Shown here piece by piece: positions 48,471-59,967 of a stretch of DNA of 64,000 nt; the first letter of the stretch is position 1; each line of letters starts with the position of its first letter. Under the pieces are notes generated by a model. It saw nothing but the letters and a program-made list of their open reading frames with translations. It was not told the DNA's origin and made no database searches. This DNA comes from Micropterus salmoides. Taxonomy: Eukaryota > Chordata > Actinopteri > Centrarchiformes > Centrarchidae. The DNA is taken from assembly GCF_014851395.1 (NCBI RefSeq), contig NW_024041150.1, positions 32,747,585 to 32,811,584 of the forward strand. Reading direction: 5' to 3'. The position numbers and the translations under genes are program-made.

Positions 48471-49006
48471 TGAGTCTACTAGGACTAAAGATCCAATCTA
48501 TCTAATCTAGTATTTCCGACTGTCCCAGTCTGTCTTTTGCATGTGTGTCAAGATTTGACTTGTGTAGTTTCTCTAGTCAACCTTCCATCCAATTGTAGTG
48601 AAAATTGGCAAAACAAATATGAAGATTAATGCACGTCTACATCCACTAATGTTATGCAGATATTAAAGGTACTTTAGTTGTCACATAGACATAGCAAATT
48701 TCATTAAACCCATCCATCATGCCGCCAATAGTGTATTACCTACTCTTTTGTTGTTTAATATCCATTCTGTGTTCTTTAGGTGCGACAGTGTGATAGATAG
48801 ATATCAGGTTGGGTAAATCCACATCGTTCTCATTATGTTGTGTGCACTACAGAAACATGTTGTACTCCTAAGAGGTGTGCGTCAAAAACAGAAGTAAGTT
48901 TAAATTATGATTTATGGCAGGTCCACATTGAGATGTAAAGTCATAGTTATAGTTGTAATAATGCAAATATAAGTATAAATAATAGTAGTAATAATAAGGA
49001 TAGCAA

Positions 49007-49037
<31 letters not shown>

Positions 49038-49053
49038 AATAATAATAATATAT
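49007..49053. repeat. (ATT)n/(AAT)n palindromic microsatellite
   Basis: ATT triplets turn into AAT triplets at the centre, giving a self-complementary hairpin. Confidence 0.9.
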
Positions 49054-49949
49054 CAATAATAGGACTAATCATAACAATTGTAGAAGTGGGTGTGGAGCAG
49101 GAGGAGGAGGGGTGGGGGTAGAAGTCGACTTGCCTTAATGGAATAAGAATGCATATAGATTCAGGGTGCAAATTATGGGGGAGCTTGGCTCCCAAATGAG
49201 CTCCCCTGAAGACATGATTTGTGAAATTTTCAGGTGTCTCTAAAATATTGACAATGTGCAATTTTGCCACGCATCTATCTATTCTGTTACATCTTCATTA
49301 TTATGGATCATGTGTAAAATTATTGTACCATTATTGTTGTATGATTCGTGCCTGAGGGTGATTCATTGCTAATTTACATAGCAATGAATCACCGGCGGCA
49401 TGCATACTATTTTTCCGTCACAATTGAAGCATAGCGGTAATATCGCAAGCTTCACTCACTTTCACTCAAAGTTTAGAAAAATAAACTTCTCAGTCAGCAT
49501 GGATTAAATCAGATCATCACCTGTCCACATTATGGGCTTCTGGACGAACAGCAAAGCAGCTGATCCCAGGCCTGATTCCCAATTATCTGTATTATTCACA
49601 GTTAGCACTGAGTGGGTGTTAATGAGAATTGGATCTTTTGTAGGCAGCGTGGCCTATTTTTATTTGTATTTACAATTCTTATGCATGTGTATGTTGTTAT
49701 AGACTAGTTTGTTGATACGTGACCCATGCATTAGATATTGGGTATGATGAGGACTCACACTGTGATGTTTGGGTGTGGTTTGATGGGGTCGTGTCTGATG
49801 TGCTGACTTAAGAAAGTAGGCCTACATGCTATGAATGTTTCTATGCAACAAGAGACCTTTCTTTGAGGCACATGCAGAATCATGATGAATAAAGAAACTG
49901 GCCAGGCCAAGAAAAAGCACAAAACTATTGGTGCAAAGTCTTTTTTTTT

Positions 49950-50395
49950 CATGAATGCAAAGGATATGTGGGTGCCTCATCTGTGTTACCAGCGTTTCAG
50001 TCGGTAAAAGATGCAATGTTGAGCGCCACTTCCCACGGGACTGCAGATGGAAAAGATGAACAAGCTGAAATCAACAGAAAGAAACAGCAATCTCTATTCA
50101 CAAATCATATGAAGACAGGCAAGGTAGCAACGGAGGCATCGTTTTACGTGGCGCACATCCTAACCATGCACAAGAAGCTGTTCACCGATGGCAGAATGGT
50201 TGAGGAAGCAATGAAGGTTATGGCCGAAACTTTATTCAGACTATGCCTGTTATTGCTTATGTACAGCTTACTGCTAACACAGTGGCAAGGAGAGTCTGTG
50301 CACTTTCTGCAGATGCAAAAACTCATTTGAATGTCTTTCAGAACTTTTAAAAATAAAAGCTCTCAATTTAACTCGAAATAAAACATTGCTGCAAA
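49950..50395 (+). mobile_element. hAT-type (GTF2IRD2/ZBED-like) transposase fragment
   Basis: KQQSLFTNHMKTGKVATEAS, YVAHILTMHKKLFTDGRMVE and EAMKVMAETLF, then after a frameshift a TVARRVCALSADAKTHL-like segment. Typical N-terminal half of hAT-derived proteins in fish. Fragment only. Confidence 0.65.
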
Positions 50396-50582
50396 AAACT
50401 TTCTCGCACTTTTATTTTGATGGTACAATAACTAAAGACATTGTAATTATGTGAGTAACTGTTGTCATGACTGAGATCTATTTTTACATTTATTTAACTA
50501 CTGTATGTACGATAAAAATACAATAGTAGCAGTTTGACTTTCCGTACAAAACATGATCGACATATTGAATATGACGACACGG

Positions 50583-50765
50583 ACGGCTGGTGGTGATGGC
50601 ACAATGGATATGACGCCTCCCTTTGCTGTGAGAGACCTGGGTTCAATCCCTCACTGTGTCCCTGAGCAAGACACTTAACCCCTCGTTGCTCTAGAGGTGT
50701 GCGACCTCTGACATGTATAGCAATTGTAAGTTGTTTTGGATAAAAGCGTCAGCTAAATGTAAATT
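50583..50765 (+). mobile_element. tRNA-derived SINE
   Basis: TGGCACAATGGATATGACGCC is an A-box-like head; GGTTCAATCC is the RNA polymerase III B box, then GTCCCTGAGCAAGACACTTA and the tail TGTAAGTTGTTTTGGATAAA. The tail equals the 3' end of the L2-like LINE at 59968. Confidence 0.85.
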
Positions 50766-51471
50766 ATTATAAATATTTTTTTAACTCATAACGTCACAAC
50801 ATTTTGAGTATTTACTCTAAATGAAACGTGATAGAAAACTGTAAATACAAACAGAAAATAATAATTTAAATAACACATATAAAAGCGGTACAACCTATCA
50901 ACATTGAACCAAAATAAAAAAGAAAGCTATCCCATACACATGAGATTCTCAGCTATGAATAAAATCTAAACAATTTTTGTCAAAAAAGATCCCACGTTAC
51001 AAACCACCTTAATCTAATGTTCTAATATGCAAAGACTCATAAGATGCTGGTGCTGGCTATTTTTCAAATCATTAGAAGAAGAGGTTGTGATATTTCCCTA
51101 GTCTTATCGTAAGTACGCTAACCTTTGCACATACCTTGGTCAATATTTTGCACATACCTGCATAAACTGCACATGTCATGTCCCTGCCTGTTCTCAACAG
51201 ATCTGATGACTGTACAACTTTTAATCCTAGACAAAGGGTTCAATAACTTGATGAACTTCATGAAGATCAATAAATAAATGTAATACAATGGGGATAAAGT
51301 ACTTGTGTCAAACCACAGTCATTTGCCTTAAATTTAGTTGACATTTTAAAGTCACTTAAGCTTCATTCTATTAAAGACAATTTGTTTTTGCAATTGGCTT
51401 TAATATAAATAGACAAGTACATATTGGACATAAAATCAAACGCAGCAAAAACATTTCCTTTTTTTAAATGT

Positions 51472-51567
51472 TCAAGGTGAACAAGCAGGGGTTGCTGTGG
51501 TTGTAGAGTTCAGTTTTTCATTACTCAACAGGTGTAGAGTGATGGCTGATGGCAGTTTATCTCTAAT
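51472..51567 (-). CDS. Array unit E: intact terminal exon (gene continues beyond insertions)
   Basis: 96 nt, the same length and phase as unit C exon 11, with a CTGCAG acceptor. Encodes IRDKLPSAITLHLLSNEKLN then STTTATPACSP and stop. The upstream intron can be followed through the insertions to about 62.9 kb by similarity to unit C intron 10, but exon 10 is not in the window. The polyadenylation signal seen in unit C is missing. It could be the end of a gene whose body is to the right, or another relic. Confidence 0.6.
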   Translation of the reverse strand: MRDKLPSAITLHLLSNEKLNSTTTATPACSP

Positions 51568-51989
51568 CTGCAGAGAAAAAGAAACAGTTGCTTAGTTAGA
51601 GGTCCTGCTTAAAACCATAGTTTGTGCTCAAAACTTCAAAATAAACACAGATGGTGATTTCCCCTTTATGCATCAGATCGTCATCTGCTCATTCTGTTTT
51701 AATGGAAACAGTGGCTGCTTCTCATTTGTCCAACAAAATGCTTACCAAAATATCAAATGGCATGTTACGTATGAGACAGCAAAGTTGTCACACTGTTCTT
51801 AACTTCAACACCAGAGCCTGTATCTCAAAAATCAAATAGCCACTTTGTGTGACTTCTTTTTCGATGGTCAGTGTGTTCACTTGTGGTCAAGGTCACTCTA
51901 ATCTAAAGGTTGAGCAGAATTTGTTTTATTTTTAAAGTAAAACATCTCCTCAACAAGTCCTCACATCTGACAACTTGCCCCATTACATA

Positions 51990-53545
51990 CACTGCTCAAA
52001 AAAATAAAGGGAACACTTAAACAACACAATGTAACTCCAAGTCAATCACACTCCTGTGAAATCAAACTGTCCACTTAGGAAGCAACACTGACTGACAATC
52101 AATTTCACATGCTGTTGTGCAAATGGAATAGACAACAGGTGGAAATTATAGGCAATTAGCAATAAAGGAGTGGTTCTGCAGGTGGTGACCACAGACCACT
52201 TCTCAGTTCTTATGCTTCCTGGCTGATGTTTTGGTCACTTTTGAATGCTGGCAGTGCTTTCACTCTAGTGGTAGCATGAGACGGAGTCTACAACCCACAC
52301 AAGTGGCTCAGGTAGTGCAGCTCATCCAGGATGGCACATCAATGCGAGCTGTGGCAAGAAGGTTTGCTGTGTCTGTCAACGTAGTGTCCAGAGCATGGAG
52401 GCGCTACCAGGAGACAGGCCAGTACATCAGGAGACGTGGAGGAGGCCGGAGGAGGGCAACAACCCAGCAGCAGGACCGCTACCTCCACCTTTGTGCAAGG
52501 AGGAGCAGGAGGAGCACTGCCAGAGCCCTGCAAAATGACCTCCAGCAGGCCACAAATGTGCATGTGTCTGCTCAAACTGTCAGAAACAGACTCCATGAGG
52601 GTGGTACGAGGGCCCGACGTCCACAGGTGGGGGTTGTGCTTACAGCCCAAGACCGTGCAGAACGTTTGGCATTTGCCAGAGAACACCAAGATTGGCAAAT
52701 TCGCCACTGACACCCTGTGCTCTTCACAGAAGAAAGCAGGTTCACACTGAGCACATGTGACAGACGTGACAGAGTCTGGAGACGCCGTGGAGAACGTTCT
52801 GCTGCCTGCAACATCCTCCAGCATGACCGGTTTGGCGGAGAGTCAGTAATGGTGTGGGGTGCCATTTCTTTGGGGGGGCCGCACAGCCCTCCATGTGCTC
52901 GCCAGAGGTAGCCTGACTGCCATTAGGTATCGAGATGAGATCCTCAGACCCCTTGTGAGACCATATGCTGGTGCGGTTGGCCCTGGGTTCCTCCTAATGC
53001 AAGACAATGCTAGACCTCATGTGGCTGGAGTGTGTCAGCAGTTCCTGCAAGAGGAAGGCATTGATGCTATGGACTGGCCTGCCCGTTCCTCAGACCTGAA
53101 TCCAATTGAGCACATCTGGGACATCATGTCTTGCTCCATCCACCAACGCCACGTTGCACCACAGACTGTCCAGGAGTTGGCGGATGCTTTAGTCCAGGTC
53201 TGGGAGGAGGTCACTCAGGAGACCATCAGCCACCTCATATAAAGCATGCCCAGGCGTTGTAGGGAGGTCATACAGGCACGTGGAGGCCACACACACTATT
53301 GAGCCTCATTTTGACTTGTTTTAAGGGCATTACATCAAAGTTGGATCGATGATGGATGGATGATTTTGAGTGTGACTCCAAATCCAGACCTCCATTAGTT
53401 GATAAATTTGATTTCCATTAATAATTTTTGTGTGATTTTGTTGTCAGCACATTCAACTATGTAAAGAAAGGAGTATTTAATGACATTATTTAATTCACTC
53501 AGATCTAGGATGTGTTAGTTTAGTGTTCCATTTTTTTGAGCAGTG
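51990..53545 (+). mobile_element. Tc1-like DNA transposon, inactive
   Basis: Inverted ends CACTGCTCAAAAAAATAAAG (left) and its mutated counterpart (right) are flanked by TA on both sides (51988-51989 and 53546-53547). One transposase gene inside is on the plus strand. It is inserted in the last intron of unit E. Confidence 0.92.
52276..53302 (+). pseudogene. Tc1-like transposase, DDE type, disrupted
   Basis: Starts MRRSLQPTQVAQVVQLIQDG, a paired-like helix-turn-helix with SMRAVARRF and VVSRAWRRYQETG, then a GRPR-like basic RRRGGGRRRATT. The first catalytic block reads LFTEESRF (Glu where Asp is expected), the second is FLLMQDNARPH, and the third WPARSSDLNPIEHIW (DD34E-type). Defects: an in-frame TGA at 52708, a frameshift at the G run near 52872-52878, and a TAA at 53240 before the usual C-terminus. 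Confidence 0.9.
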
Positions 53546-53569
53546 TACATATCGAACATGCTCAAAAAA

Positions 53570-53760
53570 CATTGTGATATTGTGTAAGTAGATCTGACAC
53601 CAGGATTAAGTTATACTGTAAATACTGTGAATATTATTATTATGAGGGGCAGTGATGGCGTGACAAATGTAAAGTTTACAGCAGCTGGCAAATCCCTGGA
53701 CTCAGAAGACTGAATTGATGGAGCTGTATGAAGTAATATGTGAGTGGGAATATACTGTTT
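53570..53760. repeat. Local duplication in unit E intron, copy 1
   Basis: GCTCAAAAAACATTGTGATATTG through CAGAAGACTG repeats at 53865-54060 with differences. Confidence 0.6.
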
Positions 53761-53764
53761 CATA

Positions 53765-54060
53765 CAGTAGGCACTGTTGATGAAGGGCTATGTTGAGTTA
53801 CCCTCGAGATTTAGCCAACATTAGCACAAATGTCAGTTTGGGGCAAATTGTCTGAATGACTTTGCTCAAAAAACAATGTGGTATTGTGTAATTAGCTCTG
53901 ACATCAGTATTAAATGAAACTGTAAATTGAATATTATACCTACAGTGTAGTTTACAGCAGCAGGCATATCCCTGGACTCAGAAGACTAGGCATGTGGAGT
54001 GTGAGTGTAGACACACACTCTACTACTTCATACAGTCATTACTTTAGTGTGGTGTTATGA
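53765..54060. repeat. Segment shared with unit C intron 10 (30890-31150), and local copy 2
   Basis: GATGAAGGGCTATGTTGAG through GGCATGTGGAGTGTGAGTGT is nearly the same at 30892, showing that C and E derive from one duplicated unit. Confidence 0.85.
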
Positions 54061-54349
54061 ACTGTATTGTGTCGACATGTATAGTAGACAACATAATAAA
54101 CCTGTAATTTATTTGTAATTGCAATGAGGAATGCAATGGGCCCACATAAATGGATAAAAATGCAATGTTTTTAAAGGAAGGAAGATGGTTAGAAATTATC
54201 AACAAAAGACAGAGCATGGCAGCACACCCCCTGACATAATATTAAAGACATAAAATTGCAGAACAATTCAATCAGGAGTGGAGCGAAGGACTTTGACATA
54301 AATTACCATAATCTGACGTGGTACTGTCAAAAAATTACCAAGAAGAAGC

Positions 54350-54900
54350 TGAAAGTCGGCCATAGACAGCCATGCCAACAACAGTGGTTGGTTTGACAGC
54401 ACCACAGAATATTTTTTAACCTGATTTGGAGAAGCAGCTTGTTGAGTATCCAAATGAGGTCAGAAGATTTGCCTACCAGTTTGCTGTGGCACACAAGCTG
54501 AAGTTCTCGCCTAAGTGGGCAGAAAACTAAAAGGCCAGCAAAGAGTGGTTTACAGACTTGACACAACGCTGTTGTTGAGAAACTAGCCTTGCCAGGTCAA
54601 GTAGCTTCAACCGAGAGAATGCTCGTGCTTTCTTCGACAATGTAGACAACGTGATACAGAATTATGAGTTTGTCACACTGGCCTGTGCTCTCTCAGCCAC
54701 AGGGAATTATTTACCTCCATATTGTATTTCCCCCGCTGCAACTTCCTTAATCATTTCCTGATTAACAGGCCACCTGGCAAATTTCTCTGAATTGATGACA
54801 GATACGCACTGTGTTGACTTCCTCAAACATTTCAGTGAACCTGTAAAATGCTCTAAGGACCTATTTACTCATTTTGGACAACCGCCAGTCTTATCTGTGA
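54350..54900 (+). mobile_element. pogo/Tigger-like transposase remnant, copy in unit E
   Basis: RRFAYQFAVAHKLKFSPKWA, KEWFTDLTQRC, SSSFNRENARAFFDNVDNV, then VTLACALSATGNYLPP and DFLKHFSEPVKCSK. The order is CENP-B-type DNA binding followed by the start of a DDE domain. Interrupted by several stops. Orthologous in position to 31440-32100. Confidence 0.65.
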
Positions 54901-55226
54901 TGGATTCAAATATGCCAAATAAAATGGCATAATAATGCTGTCCTTCCCACCCCACTGCTGTTGGCTCTAACCATAAGACTGTTGTAGTAAATGTGTTCTT
55001 ATTTTTTGACAATCCAGTGCGATAACTTCCCTGCATGGGGCAAATTGTTACAATATATATAAGAGTCTACAACTCTGTAATGAGATAGGATTAATCATAA
55101 AGGCTTGCATTAGTGTGCACTCCAAATAAAAAAAAATTAGACATAACTAATTAAAATATAGGGCTGAAAAATTTACGTGTCAATGTGTAATTTAACTAAT
55201 ACCTACATTTATGTATTTCATGTTGT

Positions 55227-55674
55227 TGTGGGGACAGCCCGGCTGACGGTGAGTGTCCTGGTTTCCTTTCCCCCCCCCCGCTTTATTTCACCCATTGTTT
55301 TGCTCTGCCTGCCTCCCTGTGTTCTCCTCCTCTCTCCCTCTGCTCCTGAGCCCAGCCAACTACCCGCACATGCACCTCATCAGCCACCTCGTCAGCCTGC
55401 CACACCTGCCTGTAATCAACCTCATCCCTGCCTGTATTTTAACCCCAGTTCTCCACACCATCCTCGCTTGATCGTCGTTGCTCCATACCCGGTGCCACCT
55501 CTGCGTTCAGGCTCTTGTGTTTTTGATTCCTCTCAATTCCCCTGTGCTTTGTCGCTTCTGTCTCTAACCCTGTCTCTTTGTCTGCTTTCCTCCCAAATTC
55601 ACTCACCCTCGTCCTCCGTCCTGTCAGCTGGTCTCATCCTCCACGGGTCCTTTCTGTCCCGTCTCACAACAGAA
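55227..55674 (+). repeat. 5' LTR of the Ty3/gypsy element
   Basis: Runs from TGTGGGGACAGCC to CTCACAACA, followed by GAACGATCAAGCC as the likely primer-binding site. It shares long stretches with 59018-59420. Confidence 0.8.
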
Positions 55675-55687
55675 CGATCAAGCCACC

Positions 55688-56520
55688 ATGGACCCAGCAC
55701 GACCGACAGCGCTCTCTCCTGGTACAAAGCGGTCAGCGAGGGCCAGCCTCACGTCCGCTCCTGCTACTCCTCCTTTGTGGAGGAGATGCGGAGAGTTTTC
55801 GATCGCCTGGTGCGGGGGAAGGAGGCGCCTGGGCAGCTTCTCTCCCTCTGCCAGGGAAGTTGCAGTGTGGCGGAGTACTCAGTCGATTTCCGCATTCTGG
55901 TGGCAAGTCGGGCTGGAACAACGAAGCCCTCCAGTGCATCTTCCTGGATGGCCTCAGCGATCGCATTAAGGATCTGCTGGCCACTAGGGACGTACCGACG
56001 GACCTTAATGCTCTGGTTGAGGCGGCCACCGATAACCGCTTCCGGGAAAGAGCCAGGGACCGCTTCGCTCGCGGGTCCGCCGCCTCCCGCTCTAGCCTCA
56101 CACCATCTCAGACTTCTGTTTTCCTGTCCCCTGCACCACACTCTGCTACACCGCCGGGCCCCACAGCACAGCCGGCGCCGCCTTTGCCTTCCCCCGCCGC
56201 TCCTCCAGAGTCCATACAGTTGGGTCGCACTCGCCTCTCCCCGGAGGAACGCGAATGGCGCCGTCTGGCATGTATTGCAGCAAGCCCGGCCACCTCCTGC
56301 CTGCCTGTCCTGTGCGGCCAAAACAGCACCAATTGGAACCCAATTGTCACACATCCTGCCTTTTGTCTGCTCGAGCCCCCGGTAATCGCTTCACCTGCCC
56401 CGCCGCCCATCCCCTCTGACCTCTCTGGGGTGCCCAGTGAGTACTACGACCTCACACTTGTTTTTAGTAAAGACCAGGCCCTGTCTCTACCCCCCACCGC
56501 CCCTATGACTGCTCCATAGA
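55688..56520 (+). pseudogene. Ty3/gypsy gag-like gene, frameshifted and shortened
   Basis: Begins MDPARPTALS near the LTR and switches frame to a capsid-like stretch containing SSFVEEMRRVFDRLVRGKEA and ALQCIFLDGLSDRIKDLLAT. A protease is not recognised. Confidence 0.7.
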
Positions 56521-58790
56521 TCTCCTCCCGGACGCGCCTCTCCCCTCCAGTCACCTATACAACTTGTCGTGCCCGGAGAGGGAGTCTATGGAGCAGTATA
56601 TTAAAGACTCCCTTGCAGCCGGCATCATTCGCCCCTCCTCGTCCCCGTTGGGAGCCGTTTTTTTCTTTGTCGAGAAGAAAGATAAAAGTCTCCGCCCTTG
56701 CATCAATTTCCGGGGGCTCAACGCCATCACTGTCAAAAACAAGTATCCGCTGCACCTCATGGACTCGGTCTTACACTCCCTCTCCTGGTCCACCGTTTTC
56801 ACAAAATTAGATCTAAGAAATGTTTTCCAAGCCCTGATCAACGACATCCTACGTGATTTCCTCCACCGTTTCGTTTTCGTCTACCTCGACGATATCCTGA
56901 TCTTCTCCCGCGACGCGACCCAGCACACAGAACATGTTTGCCTCATGCTGCAGCGGCTTCTGGAGAACAGGCTCTTCGTTAAGGCCGAAAAGTGTGAGTT
57001 TCACGTCCCCACCATCCAGTTCCTCGGCTTCATAATTGAAAAAGGGCGGCTCCGTGCCGACCCGTCCAAAATCCAGGCAGTCGCCGATTGGCCAACCCCT
57101 ACCTCCGTTAAACAGCTGCAACGTTTCCTAGGATTTACAAACTTTTATCGCCGCTTCAGCCGGAATTACAGCACCGTCGCTGCGCCCCTCACTCGTCTCA
57201 CTTCCTCCTCAGTCCCCTTTACCTGGTCTCCAGAGGCTGCAGCAGCCTTCACCCGCCTCAAAACCCTGTTCACCTTCGCCCCTGTACTCATCAACCCCAA
57301 CCCCTCCCTCCAGTTCATTGTCAAGGTGGACACCTCGGACGCTCCCCGGAGGACAACAAGCTCCACCCCTGCACCTTCTTCTCACGCCGCCTCACTGCCA
57401 CTGAGAGGAACTACAGCGTGGGGGACTGGGAGCTTCTGGCCTTCAAATTGGCGTTGGAGGAGTGGAGGCACTGGCTGGAGGGAGCAGAACACCCGTTCCT
57501 GGTATGAACTGATCACAAGAACCTCGCCTACATTCAAACCGCCAAGAGGCTAAATTCCCGCCAAGCTCGATGGGCCCTATTCTTCAACCGGTTCAATTTC
57601 ACCCTCTCCTACCGGCCCGGATCCCTCAACACCAAACCCGATGCTCTCTCCCGGCTCCACTCCACCGACACACCTCAGACCCCCCGACACCATCCTACCG
57701 TGCTCCTGTCTTGTCACCTCCGTGATCTGGGAAATGGAATCCGCCGTAGGCCGAGCCTAGTCCACCGATCCCGGCCCCCAGAACCGTCTCACGCCATAGA
57801 GCTCCAAGTTCAGCTGCCACCCTGGGGTGGCCCGCACCCTCTTTCTGCTTCACCAACGGTTCTCTATAGAGAAGGACTGTCGAGGCTTTGTGGCGGCTTG
57901 TGAGGTGTGCGCCAACGCGAAACCCTCCCATCAACCGCCCGCCGGTCTGCTTCGCCCCCTACCGCCCTGGACTTTGTCACTGGTCTCCCCAGCTCAAACG
58001 GAAACACTACCATTCTCACTATTGTTGACAGCTTTTCTAAGTCTGCCCACTTCATTCCCCTACCCAAACTCCCCTCCTCTCTGGAAACGTCCTGACTGCT
58101 TATCAACCACGTCTTCTGCCTCCATGGAATACCTCTGGACATTGTCCCCAGTTCACATCCCAGGTCTGGAAAACCTTCTGCCGTGCCTTTGGTTCCACTG
58201 CCAGTCTCTCCTCGGGCTATCACCCCCAAACCAACGGGCAGACCAAGCGGTCAAACCAGGACCTGGGGGCAGTACTCAGGTGCGTGGCGTACCGCAGCCC
58301 CACCTCCTGGAGTTCCTACATCCCCGGGATTGAGTACGCTCACAACTCCCAGGTCAGCGCTGCCACTGGTATGTCCCCCTTCATGTATGCCTTGGGTTAC
58401 CAGCCCCCCCTGTTCCCGTCCCTGGAGGAGGAGGTGGCGGTCCCCTCTGTACAGGCCCACCTCAGGCGTTGCCGCCGGATCTGGAGGGAGGCTGCACTGC
58501 GGCCCACAACCGCCAGCTGGCAGACCGCCACCGGGCCCCTGCTCTCACCTACCGGCCTGGGCAGCGAGTCTGGCTCTCCTCCAGGGACCTTCCCCTGCAG
58601 GTCCCTTCCAAAAAGCTCGCCCCCCGAAAAATCGGCCCCTATCCCATTGAGGCCATCGTTAACCCCTCCGCAGTACGCCTAACCCTCCCGCCTCACCTGA
58701 AAGTCCACCCTGTTTTCCACGTCTCCAGAATCAAGCCTGTCGCCATCAGCTTCCTTCTCCGTACCAGTGGCAGCGCCTCCCCCTCTACAG
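56520..58790 (+). pseudogene. Ty3/gypsy pol (reverse transcriptase, RNase H, integrase), broken
   Basis: Open from 56564: AAGIIRPSSSPLGAVFFFVE, FTKLDLRN (motif A), then directly FQALINDILRDF and FVYLDDILIFS (motif C, YLDD), so the segment between A and C that carries motif B is deleted. Thumb and connection (RFLGFTNFYRRF) follow, then a frameshift after IVKVDTSDA at the start of RNase H. Integrase traces (SGYHPQTNGQ-like, GIEYAHNSQVSAATGMSPF) are spread over all three frames. Confidence 0.85.
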
Positions 58791-59003
58791 ATGATTGATG
58801 GTCACCCAGCCTACACGGTGCGCTGTCTCCTGGACGTGCGACGTAGAGGTCGGGGGTACCGCTACCTGGTGGACTGGGCCGGTTACGGCCCGGAGGAGCG
58901 CTCCTGGGTTCCCTCCAGCCAGATCCTGGACAAGTCCCTCCTGACTGACTTCGACAGGGCTCATCCAGATAAGCCGGGTGGGCCGCCTGGGGGCGTCCGT
59001 TGA
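58790..59003 (+). pseudogene. Chromodomain at the integrase C-terminus
   Basis: TVRCLLDVRRRGRGYRYLVD then WAGYGPEERSWVPSSQI carry the aromatic and charged positions of a chromodomain, known in chromoviruses to bind histone tails and guide integration. The frame is open to just before the polypurine tract. Confidence 0.85.
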
Positions 59004-59017
59004 GGTGGGGGCCCAGT

Positions 59018-59426
59018 TGTGGGGACAGCCTGGCTGACGGTGAGTGTCCTGGTTTCCTTTTTTTCGCTTTATTTCAACCATTGCTTTGCTCTGCCTGCCT
59101 GCCTGTGTTCTCCTCCTCTCTCCCTCCACTCCTGTGCCCAGCCAACTACCCGCACATGCACCTCATCAGCCACCTCGTCAGCCTACCACACCTACCTGTA
59201 ATCAACCTCATCCCTGCCTGCATTCTACAGCTTGATCGTCGTTGCTCCATACCCGGTGCCACCTCTGCGTTCAGGCTCTTGTGTTTTTGATTCCTCTCAA
59301 TTCCCCTGTGCTTTGTCGCTTCTGTCTCTAACCCTGTCTCTTTGTCTGCTTTCCTCCCAGGTTCACTCACCCTCATCTTCCGTCCTGTCAGCTGGGCTCA
59401 TCCTCCGGTCCTCTCCTCTCAGGAAA
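59018..59426 (+). repeat. 3' LTR of the Ty3/gypsy element, shorter than the 5' LTR
   Basis: Matches the 5' LTR but lacks part of the middle and the last bases (ends near CTCCTCTCAGG). Confidence 0.8.
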
Positions 59427-59452
59427 TTACAATATTTCTTAACTGAAAACCT

Positions 59453-59722
59453 GTGATGAAAGCACAGACACATCTGACGCTGCCTAGTTACAAATTTTTT
59501 GGAGGGGAGTTGATGACATTAACATTAGGCACTGAAGAGCTGCTTGACCTTCATAGTCTCAAAGGCCAGACAAGAGCTGTGGATTTATTTGCCTCAGTCT
59601 GTTCAGCTGTCGATGAAATGAAACTGCCAGGAAGTAAAATGGCCGGAATCGTTATCGATGATGGCTTACCCACTAGGACTGGTGAAAAAAGTGGATCCTC
59701 GGGTCATTTAACCCATTTCTAA
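59453..59722 (+). mobile_element. hAT-type transposase fragment next to the gypsy element
   Basis: EELLDLHSLKGQTRAVDLFA and AVDEMKLPGSKMAGIVIDDG, typical of the catalytic region of GTF2IRD2/ZBED-like hAT proteins. Open but short. Confidence 0.6.
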
Positions 59723-59967
59723 AATGCTAAGTTTTTCTTTACGTACAAGCTTATCCAATACCAAAACTATGGATGTTTTTTGTGTTATTTACAAATGCTA
59801 GCACACAACATGTCAGAAATGAAGATATAAATGTAAATGTAAGTTCACTCAGAAATGCTTATAAGCTATTTCACTATAGATTTTGAACCGCTATTGTTGC
59901 AGAGGTAAAGGCTTTATAGATTATATAAGGTATAAGCATTTCTGAGTGAACTTTCATTTACAATTCC

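Larger units (their letters stand above)
55227..59426 (+). mobile_element. Chromodomain Ty3/gypsy LTR retrotransposon, defective
   Basis: LTRs begin TGTGGGGACAGCC at 55227 and 59018. The polypurine tract GAGGTGGGGGCCCAG lies directly before the 3' LTR. Gag, reverse transcriptase, RNase H and integrase remnants and a chromodomain follow in the usual order. It has multiple frameshifts, an internal reverse-transcriptase deletion and a shortened 3' LTR. Confidence 0.9.

Noticed and set aside
55177..56385. 402-aa open frame across the gypsy 5' LTR
   Set aside because: It begins upstream of the LTR and reads through it; only the later part coincides with a shifted gag segment.
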